This document shows, piece by piece, positions 1-8,920 of a DNA stretch of 64,000 nucleotides. The notes below the pieces were generated by a model that saw only the letters and a list, made by a program, of their open reading frames with translations, had not been told where the DNA came from and did no database searches. Position 1 is the first letter of the stretch; each line of letters begins with the position of its first letter. The position numbers and the translations under genes were made by a program. Source of the DNA: Massilia timonae CCUG 45783 (lineage in GTDB: Bacteria > Pseudomonadota > Gammaproteobacteria > Burkholderiales > Burkholderiaceae_D). The DNA is taken from the NCBI RefSeq assembly GCF_000315425.1, contig NZ_JH992922.1, positions 2,202,731 to 2,266,730 of the forward strand, given 5' to 3'.

Positions 1-1352
<1,352 letters not shown>

Positions 1353-1374
1353 CCTTCAAGAACGGAGCGGATCC

Positions 1375-3906
1375 ATGTTCGTCCAGGCTCTTCGCATGAC
1401 GGCGCGCGACTGGCGCGCCGGTGAGCTGCGCTTCCTGCTGGTGGCGCTGATCGTCGCGGTCGCGGCACTGAGTTCGGTCGGCTTCTTCATCGACCGCATG
1501 CGCTCCGGCATGGACCGCGACGCCCACCAGCTGCTCGGCGCCGACCTGCTGGTCAATACCGACGACCCGGTGCGCCAGGAGTGGCGCGCCGAAGCGTTGA
1601 AGCGTGGCCTGCTGCTGGCCGACACTGTCACCTTCCCGAGCATGGCGCAAGCCGGCGAGGGCGACGACTCGCTGGCCCAGCTGTCGTCGATCAAGGCGGT
1701 GTCAAAAGGCTATCCGCTGCGCGGCCAGATGAGCATCACGACGGACCCTGTCGCCGCCGGCGGCGCGCAGGGCACGCCCACGCGCGAGGTGCCGGCGCGC
1801 GGCACGGTCTGGGTCGATCCCGGCCTGCTGCCGCAGCTGCGCACCGAGGTCGGCGCCATGCTCACCCTGGGCAACAGCCAGTTCCGCATCGCCCAGCTGA
1901 TCGCCACCGAACCGGACAAGGGCGCTTCGTTCGCCAACTTCGCGCCGCGCGTGATGCTGGCGCTGGAAGACCTGCAGGCCACCGGCCTGGTCGACGACTT
2001 CGCGCGCGTGAGCTTCCGCCTGATGGTCGCCTCGAAGGACGTGAACGACATGGCCGCGGTGCGCGACTACGAACAGTGGATACGCGCCCAGATCCGCGAC
2101 AACAACATCAAGGGCGTGCGCATCGAGACGCTGGAAAACGGCCGCCCCGAGATGCGCGCGACGCTCGATCGCGCGGGATTGTTCCTGTCGCTGGTGGGCC
2201 TGTTGTCGGCGATGCTGGCGGCGGTCGCGGTGGCGATGGCGGCGCGCCGCTTCATGGGCCGCCACCTGGACGCCTGCGCCATGCTGCGCTGCCTGGGCCT
2301 GACCCAGAACCAGGTCACCGTGCTGTACCTGCTCGAATTCGGATTCATCGGCCTCCTGGGCAGCGTGATCGGGGTGCTGGTCGGCTTCGGCGCCCACTTC
2401 GTGCTGCTCGAGATGATCGCCTCGCTGATCAAGACCGAGCTGCCGCCGGTGTCGATGCTGCCCGCGCTGCAGGGCGTGGCGACCGGTTTGATGCTGCTGG
2501 TCGGCTTCGCGCTGCCGCCGATTCTCCAGTTGCGCAACGTGCCGCACAACCGGGTGATCCGGCGCGAGCAGGGCGCGCCGCAGCCGGCCGCGCTGGCGAC
2601 CTATGGCCTCGGCGTCGGCGTGTTCTTCCTGCTGCTTTTGTGGCAGGCGGGCGACCCGACCCTGGCCCTGATCACCGCCGGCGGCTTCCTGGGCGGCTTC
2701 GCCTTCTTCGCCCTGGTGGCCTGGCTCGGCCTGCAAGGGCTGCGCCGGATGCGCGGCGCGTTCAAGAGCCAGGGCTGGCGCTTCGCCGTCACCTCGCTGC
2801 AGCGCCGTCCCGGCGCCACCGTGGTGCAGGTGGTGTCGCTGGCGCTGGGCCTGATGGCGCTGCTGCTGCTGACCGTGGTGCGCGGCGACCTGATGGCGGC
2901 CTGGCAGCTGGCCACGCCCGCCGATGCGCCGAACCGCTTCGTGATCAACATCCTGCCCGAGCAGAAGCAGGCGGTCGAAGGCCAGCTGCTGGCGGCCGGC
3001 GTCAAGGAACCCGTGCTGTACCCGATGATCCGTGGCCGCCTGACGGCCATCAATGGCAACGCGATCACGCGCGACACCTTCCAGGACGGCGAGGCGCGGC
3101 GCCTGGCCAACCGCGAATTCAACCTGTCGACGACCAATGTGCTGCCGCAGGCGAACGAGGTGGTGCAGGGCGAATGGTTCAGGGACGCGCCGGGCGTGGC
3201 CGAGGCCTCGGTCGAGCAGAGCATCATGGAGCGCCTCGGCCTGAAGCTGGGCGACACCATGCGCTTCGACATGGCGGGCTTGCTCGTCGACGCGAAGATC
3301 ACCAGCGTGCGCAAGCTCGAATGGGGCTCGATGCGCGCCAACTTCTTCGTCATCATTAATCCGGCGGCGATGGCCGATGCGCCGACCACCTACATGACCG
3401 CCTTCCATGTGCCGCCCGAGGGGGCGAACCTGGGCAATGCGCTGACCCGCAACCATCCGAACCTGACGGTGATCGATGTCTCGGGCATCATCCGCCAGCT
3501 GCAGGACGTGCTGGACCAGGTGGTGACGGCGGTCGAATTTTTGTTCCTGTTCACGCTCGCTTCCGGCGTGCTGGTGCTGTATGCGGCGCTGATGGGATCG
3601 CAATCCGAGCGCACGCGCGAAGCGGGCCTGCTGCGCGCGCTGGGCGCCACGCGCCAGCAGCTGGCGCAGGCGCAGCGCATCGAGTTCGTGCTGGTGGGCG
3701 GCCTGGCGGGCCTGCTGGCGGCGAGCGGCGCGGCGGCGCTGGGTTGGGCGCTGGCCACCTACCAGTTCAAGTTCCCGTGGGTGTTCGAGCCGGGCGTATG
3801 GATCGCGGGCCTGTTCGTCGGCGCGCTGTGCGCGATCGTCGGCGGCTGGCTGGGCCTGCGCGGGGTGTTGCGGCAGCCGCCGTTGCAAACGCTGCGCGAA
3901 GCGTAA
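1375..3906 (+). CDS. FtsX-like ABC transporter permease (YbbP type)
   Basis: Encodes an 843-residue inner-membrane permease of the MacB/FtsX superfamily. It has an N-terminal membrane anchor (about residues 20-40), a large periplasmic region, a first FtsX domain (about 265-390), further membrane segments (about 410-520), a second periplasmic part, and a C-terminal FtsX domain (about 720-843) with the SERTREAGLLRALGA motif typical of this group. Size and architecture match YbbP, which normally works with the ATPase YbbA in exporting hydrophobic or lipoprotein-like substrates. No ATPase gene lies next to it here. The start at 1375 has GGAG upstream and sits 22 bases after the deaminase stop, suggesting co-transcription. 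The substrate is unknown. Confidence 0.85.
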   Translation: MFVQALRMTARDWRAGELRFLLVALIVAVAALSSVGFFIDRMRSGMDRDAHQLLGADLLVNTDDPVRQEWRAEALKRGLLLADTVTFPSMAQAGEGDDSLAQLSSIKAVSKGYPLRGQMSITTDPVAAGGAQGTPTREVPARGTVWVDPGLLPQLRTEVGAMLTLGNSQFRIAQLIATEPDKGASFANFAPRVMLALEDLQATGLVDDFARVSFRLMVASKDVNDMAAVRDYEQWIRAQIRDNNIKGVRIETLENGRPEMRATLDRAGLFLSLVGLLSAMLAAVAVAMAARRFMGRHLDACAMLRCLGLTQNQVTVLYLLEFGFIGLLGSVIGVLVGFGAHFVLLEMIASLIKTELPPVSMLPALQGVATGLMLLVGFALPPILQLRNVPHNRVIRREQGAPQPAALATYGLGVGVFFLLLLWQAGDPTLALITAGGFLGGFAFFALVAWLGLQGLRRMRGAFKSQGWRFAVTSLQRRPGATVVQVVSLALGLMALLLLTVVRGDLMAAWQLATPADAPNRFVINILPEQKQAVEGQLLAAGVKEPVLYPMIRGRLTAINGNAITRDTFQDGEARRLANREFNLSTTNVLPQANEVVQGEWFRDAPGVAEASVEQSIMERLGLKLGDTMRFDMAGLLVDAKITSVRKLEWGSMRANFFVIINPAAMADAPTTYMTAFHVPPEGANLGNALTRNHPNLTVIDVSGIIRQLQDVLDQVVTAVEFLFLFTLASGVLVLYAALMGSQSERTREAGLLRALGATRQQLAQAQRIEFVLVGGLAGLLAASGAAALGWALATYQFKFPWVFEPGVWIAGLFVGALCAIVGGWLGLRGVLRQPPLQTLREA

Positions 3907-3963
3907 GCGCGATAATGCAGGCGCCGAGGACACGGTCCGCGGCGCCTGCGCTATCATGGCGGG

Positions 3964-4377
3964 ATGTCCGAACATCACACCGAAACCCCCGCCGAATCCC
4001 AGACCCTGTACGAGATGATGGGCGGCGGCGAGCGCCTGCGGGCGCTGGTCGACCGCTTCTATGACCTGATGCAGCTGGAGCCCGATTTCGCCGGCATCCA
4101 CGCCATGCACCCGGTGCCCAACGACAGCTCGCGCGAAAAGACCTTCATGTTCCTGTCCGGCTGGATGGGCGGCCCCGACCTGTACATCGAACGCTACGGC
4201 CACCCGCGCCTGCGCGCGCGCCACCTGCCGTTCGCGATCGGCAGCGCGGAGCGCGACCAGTGGCTGCGCTGCATGGCCTGGGCCATGGAAGACCTGGGCT
4301 ACGACGACACGCTGCGTGTGCGCATGATGAATTCCTTCTTCCAGACCGCGGACTGGATGCGCAACAAACCTGATTGA
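3964..4377 (+). CDS. Group II truncated haemoglobin
   Basis: Encodes a 137-residue truncated globin of group II (trHbO/GlbO-like). The sequence YGHPRLRARHLPFAIG is the characteristic F-helix region, and His87 (of RHLPF) is the likely proximal haem ligand. A Trp follows at about residue 101, as expected for the G-helix Trp that binds distal ligands in this group. These small cytoplasmic proteins bind O2 and other diatomic ligands and are linked to redox or nitrosative stress. The stop overlaps the region where rmuC begins, so the two genes are probably co-transcribed. Family assignment is firm; the physiological role is inference. Confidence 0.88.
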   Translation: MSEHHTETPAESQTLYEMMGGGERLRALVDRFYDLMQLEPDFAGIHAMHPVPNDSSREKTFMFLSGWMGGPDLYIERYGHPRLRARHLPFAIGSAERDQWLRCMAWAMEDLGYDDTLRVRMMNSFFQTADWMRNKPD

Positions 4378-4385
4378 GCGCCACC

Positions 4386-5705
4386 ATGACCGTCGCCGAA
4401 ATCCTCATCCTGGTCGGCCTCGTCGTCGTGGCCGGCCTGCTGGTTGTCGTCCTGCTGCGCATGCGCGGCAATGGCGACGGCGCCCACGTCGAACGCCTGG
4501 AACGCGAGCTGCGCCAGGAGCTGCAATCGAGCGCCCAGGCGACGCGCCAGGAACTGGCCGCTCACCTCGCTCAATATCACAATGCCACGGTCCAGCAACT
4601 GGACAGCATGCGCCAGCAGATGCAGCTGCACTCCAGTAGCGGGCGCGAGGAACAGGCGCGCGCGCTGAAGCGCTTCGCCGACACCCTGCAGCAGACGCTG
4701 GGCAATCTGACCGAATCGAACGCCCAGCGCATGCTCGAGGTGCGCAACACGCTCGAAACCAAGATCCGCGACCTGCAAAGCGATAATGCCAAACGCCTCG
4801 AAGAGATGCGCCAGACGGTCGACGAGAAACTGCATGCGACGCTGGAGACGCGCCTGTCCGAATCGTTCCGCCAGGTGTCGGAGCGCTTGGAAAAAGTGCA
4901 CCAGGGCCTGGGCGAGATGCAGCAGCTGGCGATCGGCGTGGGTGACCTGAAGCGGGTGCTCACCAACGTCAAGACCCGCGGCACATGGGGCGAGGTGCAA
5001 CTGGAGATGCTGCTGGAGCAGGTGCTCACCGTCGACCAGTACGCCAAGAACGTCGAGACGGTGGCCGGTTCGAACGCGCGGGTCGAGTTCGCGATCAAGC
5101 TGCCCGGCGTGGTCGACGGCGGCGCGCCGCTGTGGCTGCCGATCGACGCCAAGTTCCCCAAGGAGCAGTACGAACGCCTGCTGCTGGCCAGCGATGAAGC
5201 CGATGCCGATGGCGTGGCGCGCGCCGGCGCCGAGCTGGAACGGGCGGTGCGGGGCGAAGCGCGCACCATTTGCGATAAATACGTGTCGCCGCCGCAGACG
5301 ACCGACTTCGCCATCCTGTTCCTGCCGACCGAGGGCCTGTACGCCGAGGTGATGCGCCGTCCCGGCCTGGCCGACGAGCTGCAGCGCACCCTGCGGGTGA
5401 CGATCGCGGGGCCGTCGACGCTGGCGGCGCTGCTCAACAGCCTGCAGATGGGTTTCCGCACCCTGGCGCTGGAAAAACGCTCGTCCGAGGTGTGGCAGGT
5501 GCTGGGGGCGGTCAAGACCGAGTTCACCAAGTTCGGCGACGTGCTGGCCACCACCAAGCTGACGCTGGAAAAGGCGGCCAAGAACATCGAAAGCGCCGAG
5601 GTGCGCAGCCGCCAGATGGCGCGCAAATTGAAATCGGTGGAGGCGTTGCCGAGCGAGGCGGCGCAGTTGATGCTTGGGCCGGATGGCCTGGAGCGGGACG
5701 ATTGA
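4386..5705 (+). CDS. rmuC: DNA recombination protein RmuC
   Basis: Encodes a 439-residue RmuC-family protein, known for limiting inversions at short inverted repeats and predicted to have a PD-(D/E)XK nuclease-like domain. An N-terminal hydrophobic segment (about residues 4-24) is followed by a long Gln/Glu/Arg-rich coiled coil (about 30-170) and then the conserved RmuC domain with WGEVQLEMLL, LPIDAKFPKEQY and YVSPPQTTDFAILFLP. Alternative starts are TTG at 4374, overlapping the globin stop, or ATG at 4386; I prefer the ATG. The gene is convergent with the MoCo genes, and a strong hairpin separates the two. Confidence 0.92.
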   Translation: MTVAEILILVGLVVVAGLLVVVLLRMRGNGDGAHVERLERELRQELQSSAQATRQELAAHLAQYHNATVQQLDSMRQQMQLHSSSGREEQARALKRFADTLQQTLGNLTESNAQRMLEVRNTLETKIRDLQSDNAKRLEEMRQTVDEKLHATLETRLSESFRQVSERLEKVHQGLGEMQQLAIGVGDLKRVLTNVKTRGTWGEVQLEMLLEQVLTVDQYAKNVETVAGSNARVEFAIKLPGVVDGGAPLWLPIDAKFPKEQYERLLLASDEADADGVARAGAELERAVRGEARTICDKYVSPPQTTDFAILFLPTEGLYAEVMRRPGLADELQRTLRVTIAGPSTLAALLNSLQMGFRTLALEKRSSEVWQVLGAVKTEFTKFGDVLATTKLTLEKAAKNIESAEVRSRQMARKLKSVEALPSEAAQLMLGPDGLERDD

Positions 5706-5726
5706 TTGTTGAATAATGTGAAGCAT

Positions 5727-5757
5727 GTGGCATGGGCGGCTCCGCCGCCCATGCCAC
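5727..5757. terminator. Bidirectional hairpin between convergent rmuC and mobA-moeA
   Basis: A perfect 14-bp inverted repeat (GTGGCATGGGCGGC / GCCGCCCATGCCAC) with a 3-base TCC loop lies in the 74-base gap between two converging genes. There is no long T-run, so it may act as a bidirectional barrier or 3' stabiliser rather than a classical intrinsic terminator. A similar GGCTCCGCC-centred hairpin lies between the convergent genes at 32.8 kb. Confidence 0.6.
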
Positions 5758-5779
5758 GAGTTCAGTGCCTATCAAGCTG

Positions 5780-7675
5780 TCAGAACAACCCCTCGAACGG
5801 CAAGATATCCACCATCTCCCCCGCCGCGACACTGCCCTGCCCATCATGCAGCACGACCATGCAATTCGCCTCCGACATCGAGCGCAGGATGCCCGAGCCC
5901 TGCGACCCGGTGATGCGCACCTCCGGCTCGCCATCGGCCCCGCGCGCGACGATGCCGCGCTGGTATTCGGTGCGCCCCGGCTTCTTGCGGATCGCCTCGA
6001 TCGAGCGCGCACGCAGCAGCGGCAGCGGCGCCTCGGCGCCCATCATGCGCAGCAGCGCCTCGCGCGCGAAGAAGTAGAACGACACCATCACCGCCACCGG
6101 ATTGCCCGGCAGGCCGAATAAAAATGCGCTGCGGCCGTTGGACGACACCCGGCCGAAGGCCAGCGGCCGGCCCGGACGCATGCCGATCTTCCAGAACGTC
6201 ACGTCGCCCAGTTCGGCCATCACCTGCTTCGTGTAGTCGGCCGCGCCGACCGAGACGCCGCCCGAAGTAATAATGGCGTCGGCGTTCTCGCAGGCGGTGC
6301 GCAGCGCCTCTTCCAAAGCCTCGGGGCTGTCGCGCACCACGCCCATGTCGATGATCTCGCAGCCCAGGCGGGCCAGCATGCCGTAGATCGTGTAGCGGTT
6401 GCTGTCATACACACAACCCTCGTCGAGCGTTTCGCCGATCGAGCGCAGCTCGTCGCCGGTCGAGAAGAAGGCCACGCGCAGGCGGCGCTGCACGGGAATC
6501 TCGGCGAAGCCGAGCGAGGCGCACAGCCCCAGGTCGGCCGGGCGGATGACGCGGCCGGCCTTCAGGGCGGCGCTGCCGGCCTTCAGGTCTTCGCCGGCCA
6601 GGCGGCGGTTGTCCCCTGGACGGATCGCGCCGGCGCGCAGGGTGACGGTATCAATGGTCGTGCTCTCGGCGAATTCCTGCGGCAGCACGCTGTCGCAGCC
6701 GGCCGGCATCACGCCGCCGGTCATGATGCGCACGCATTCGCCAGGTCCTGGCGTGATGTCGAGCGGCTTGCCGGCGTAGGCGACGCCGACCACCTTCAGC
6801 GTGACCGTGCCTTCGGCCGGCAGGTCGCCGCCGCGCAGCGCGTAGCCGTCCATGGCCGAGTTGTCGTGCGCCGGCACATTGATCGGCGAGACCAGGTCGC
6901 GCGCCAGCACGCGGCCGAGGGATGAACGCAAAGCCACCATTTCCACCGCGCGCACGGGTTGCACGAAGTCGCGGATGATGCGCTGGGCGTCCTGCACGCG
7001 CAGCGCGTCCGGATCGTAGCCGTTGATGCAGCTCGCCACCTGGGCCAGGCTGGCAGGGAAGGGCGGGGAAGGGTCGTCCAGCCCGCGCAGCTCGTCCAGG
7101 GTATTGATGTTGCGGAAGGCGTCGGCGTCGTCGAAGACCACCTCGACCGCCTTCAGGTCGCGGTGCCAGCCGTCGACGCGGCGGCCGCCCTCGAGCAGGT
7201 AGGCCGACAGCTGCGGCAGCCGGTCCGCGCGCACCAGGCAGAACACGGGATGCGGCTGCGCGCGCTTGCCGGCTTCCTGCGTCGCGGCGTAGGCGACGTC
7301 GGCATCGGCTTCCTGCAGCGCGGCGAACAGGCGAGATGCCAGGTCGGCCGGCAGGAAGGGCGAGTCGCAAGGGACGGCCAGCAGGTAGGGCGTGGCGCAA
7401 TGGCGCAGGCCGGCTTCGAGACCGGCGAGCGGCCCGGGATAGGGTTCCACTCCGTCCGCGACTTCGTCGGGCAGCACCATCGCGTCGAAAGCGCGGTAGG
7501 CATCCAGGTTGCGGTTGGCGCTGATCGCCACCGGCCCGACCTGCGGCCGCAGGCGCGCCAGCACGTGCTCGACCATGGTGCTCGAGCGGAAGGGCTGCAA
7601 GCCCTTGTCGACATTGCCCATCCGCGAGCCGCGACCGCCCGCCAATACCAGTCCGCTGATCATCCCTTGTTCCAT
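5780..7675 (-). CDS. Fused molybdenum cofactor guanylyltransferase (MobA) - molybdopterin molybdenumtransferase (MoeA)
   Basis: One 631-residue open frame carries two complete enzymes. Residues 1 to about 205 are MobA: the nucleotide-binding LAGGRGSRMG motif, KGLQPF, CDSPF and the C-terminal FRNINTLDEL typical of MobA. Residues about 215-631 are MoeA: HDNSAMDGYALR, FSTGDELR, ITSGGVSVGAADYTK and FGLPGNPVAVMVSF. MoeA inserts molybdate into adenylated molybdopterin, and MobA then attaches GMP to give bis-MGD, so consecutive late steps would sit on one polypeptide. The junction reads DDPSPPFPASLAQVASC with no in-frame ATG and no ribosome site, so separate translation of MoeA looks unlikely. The start overlaps the moaA stop (TAATG), implying coupling. 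A sequencing indel removing a MobA stop is the main alternative. Confidence 0.87.
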   Translation of the reverse strand: MEQGMISGLVLAGGRGSRMGNVDKGLQPFRSSTMVEHVLARLRPQVGPVAISANRNLDAYRAFDAMVLPDEVADGVEPYPGPLAGLEAGLRHCATPYLLAVPCDSPFLPADLASRLFAALQEADADVAYAATQEAGKRAQPHPVFCLVRADRLPQLSAYLLEGGRRVDGWHRDLKAVEVVFDDADAFRNINTLDELRGLDDPSPPFPASLAQVASCINGYDPDALRVQDAQRIIRDFVQPVRAVEMVALRSSLGRVLARDLVSPINVPAHDNSAMDGYALRGGDLPAEGTVTLKVVGVAYAGKPLDITPGPGECVRIMTGGVMPAGCDSVLPQEFAESTTIDTVTLRAGAIRPGDNRRLAGEDLKAGSAALKAGRVIRPADLGLCASLGFAEIPVQRRLRVAFFSTGDELRSIGETLDEGCVYDSNRYTIYGMLARLGCEIIDMGVVRDSPEALEEALRTACENADAIITSGGVSVGAADYTKQVMAELGDVTFWKIGMRPGRPLAFGRVSSNGRSAFLFGLPGNPVAVMVSFYFFAREALLRMMGAEAPLPLLRARSIEAIRKKPGRTEYQRGIVARGADGEPEVRITGSQGSGILRSMSEANCMVVLHDGQGSVAAGEMVDILPFEGLF

Positions 7676-8787
7676 TATCCGCCTATATAGGACATTTCAA
7701 CCTTGCGCGCGCCGTCGCGCTGCCCGATGCCGGTCTCCGCCGTGCGTGTCTCGGAATAACGATCGGCCCGTCCGCGCCACAGCTGGGCGATGGCGCCAGA
7801 CAGCTCGAGGTCGCTGCGATCCGCGCGCAGCAACGCGCGCAGGTCGTGGCCGCGGGTGGCGAACAGGCAGGTATACAGCTTGCCCTCGGTCGACAGGCGC
7901 AGGCGCGAACAGTCGCCGCAGAAGGCCTGGGTGACGCTCGAAATGACGCCGATCTCGCCACCGCCATCCACGTAGCGCCAGCGCGAGGCGGTCTCGCCGC
8001 TGTAGTTGGCCGCGACGGGTTCGAGCGGCAGCTCGGCCGAGATGCGCCGCACGACCTCCTGCGACGGTACCACCTCGCGCATATTCCAGCCGTTCGAGGC
8101 GCCGACGTCCATGAATTCGATGAAGCGCAGGATGGTCGGCGAGCCCTTGAAGTGGCGCGCCATGGGCAGGAGCTGGTCGTCGTTGGTGCCGCCCTTGACC
8201 ACCATATTGACCTTGACCGGCCCCAGGCCGGCCGCGTGGGCGGCGTCGATGCCGTGCAGCACGTCGGCGACGGCGAAGTCGACGTCGTTCATGCTGCGGA
8301 ACACCTTGTCGTCCATCGCGTCGAGCGAGACCGTGACGCGGTCCAGGCCCGCATCCTTCAGCGCCTGGGCCTTGCGCGCCAGGATCGAGCCGTTGGTGGT
8401 GAGCGTGAGGTCGAGCGGACGGCCGCTCGGCGTCGGCAGCGCGCGCAGCATCGCGACCAGGCGCTCGAGGTTCTTGCGCAGCAGCGGCTCGCCGCCGGTC
8501 AGGCGCAGCTTTTCGACGCCGTGCGCGATGAACAGCCGCGCCACGCGCGTGATTTCCTCGAACGACAGCAGGTCGCCGTGCGGCAGGTACTGGTAATCCT
8601 TGTCGAAGACTTCCTTCGGCATGCAGTACACGCAACGGAAGTTGCAGCGGTCGGTGACCGAGATGCGCAGGTCGTGCAGGGGCCGGCCCAGCGCGTCGCT
8701 GAGCAGGCCAGTCGGTGCTTCGGGCACGGCCGGGACCTGCAGCGCGGAAGAGCGCAGGTCATTGATCAGAATGATTTTTTCAGCCAT
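7675..8787 (-). CDS. moaA: GTP 3',8-cyclase MoaA
   Basis: Encodes the 370-residue radical-SAM enzyme that, with MoaC, turns GTP into cyclic pyranopterin monophosphate, the first step of molybdenum cofactor synthesis. The N-terminal cluster motif CNFRCVYC (CxxxCxxC) binds the SAM-cleaving 4Fe-4S cluster. The C-terminal [11 protein letters not shown] motif with a later Cys (YTCLF) supplies the second, substrate-binding cluster, and the protein ends in the Gly-Gly tail needed for activity. It is the upstream gene of a two-gene MoCo unit, coupled to mobA-moeA by a 1-base stop/start overlap. Other MoCo genes are not in this window. Confidence 0.95.
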   Translation of the reverse strand: MAEKIILINDLRSSALQVPAVPEAPTGLLSDALGRPLHDLRISVTDRCNFRCVYCMPKEVFDKDYQYLPHGDLLSFEEITRVARLFIAHGVEKLRLTGGEPLLRKNLERLVAMLRALPTPSGRPLDLTLTTNGSILARKAQALKDAGLDRVTVSLDAMDDKVFRSMNDVDFAVADVLHGIDAAHAAGLGPVKVNMVVKGGTNDDQLLPMARHFKGSPTILRFIEFMDVGASNGWNMREVVPSQEVVRRISAELPLEPVAANYSGETASRWRYVDGGGEIGVISSVTQAFCGDCSRLRLSTEGKLYTCLFATRGHDLRALLRADRSDLELSGAIAQLWRGRADRYSETRTAETGIGQRDGARKVEMSYIGG

Positions 8788-8864
8788 TTCAGTACGATAG
8801 CACGGGGCTGATGAAGCTGCCCGTACCAGATCCAGATGGAAATGCTACTGCTTGCTGCTCCAAT

Positions 8865-8899
8865 AAAAAACGTCGTTCCTGCAAGCGCAGGAACGACGT
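8865..8899 (-). terminator. Intrinsic terminator of rne
   Basis: Read on the minus strand, a perfect 13-bp stem (ACGTCGTTCCTGC with its complement) and a 4-base loop is followed directly by a run of six T. It lies 22 bases after the rne stop, so it is a textbook rho-independent terminator. Its stem shares CGTCGTTCC with the REP-like repeats at 56.3-56.5 kb. Confidence 0.9.
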
Positions 8900-8920
8900 G
8901 ATGGCGCAGCCGATGATTGC

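Noticed and set aside
1702-4224. 840-codon minus-strand frame opposite the permease and haemoglobin
   Set aside because: Gln/His/Arg-rich shadow of high-GC coding sequence on the other strand, spanning several genes.
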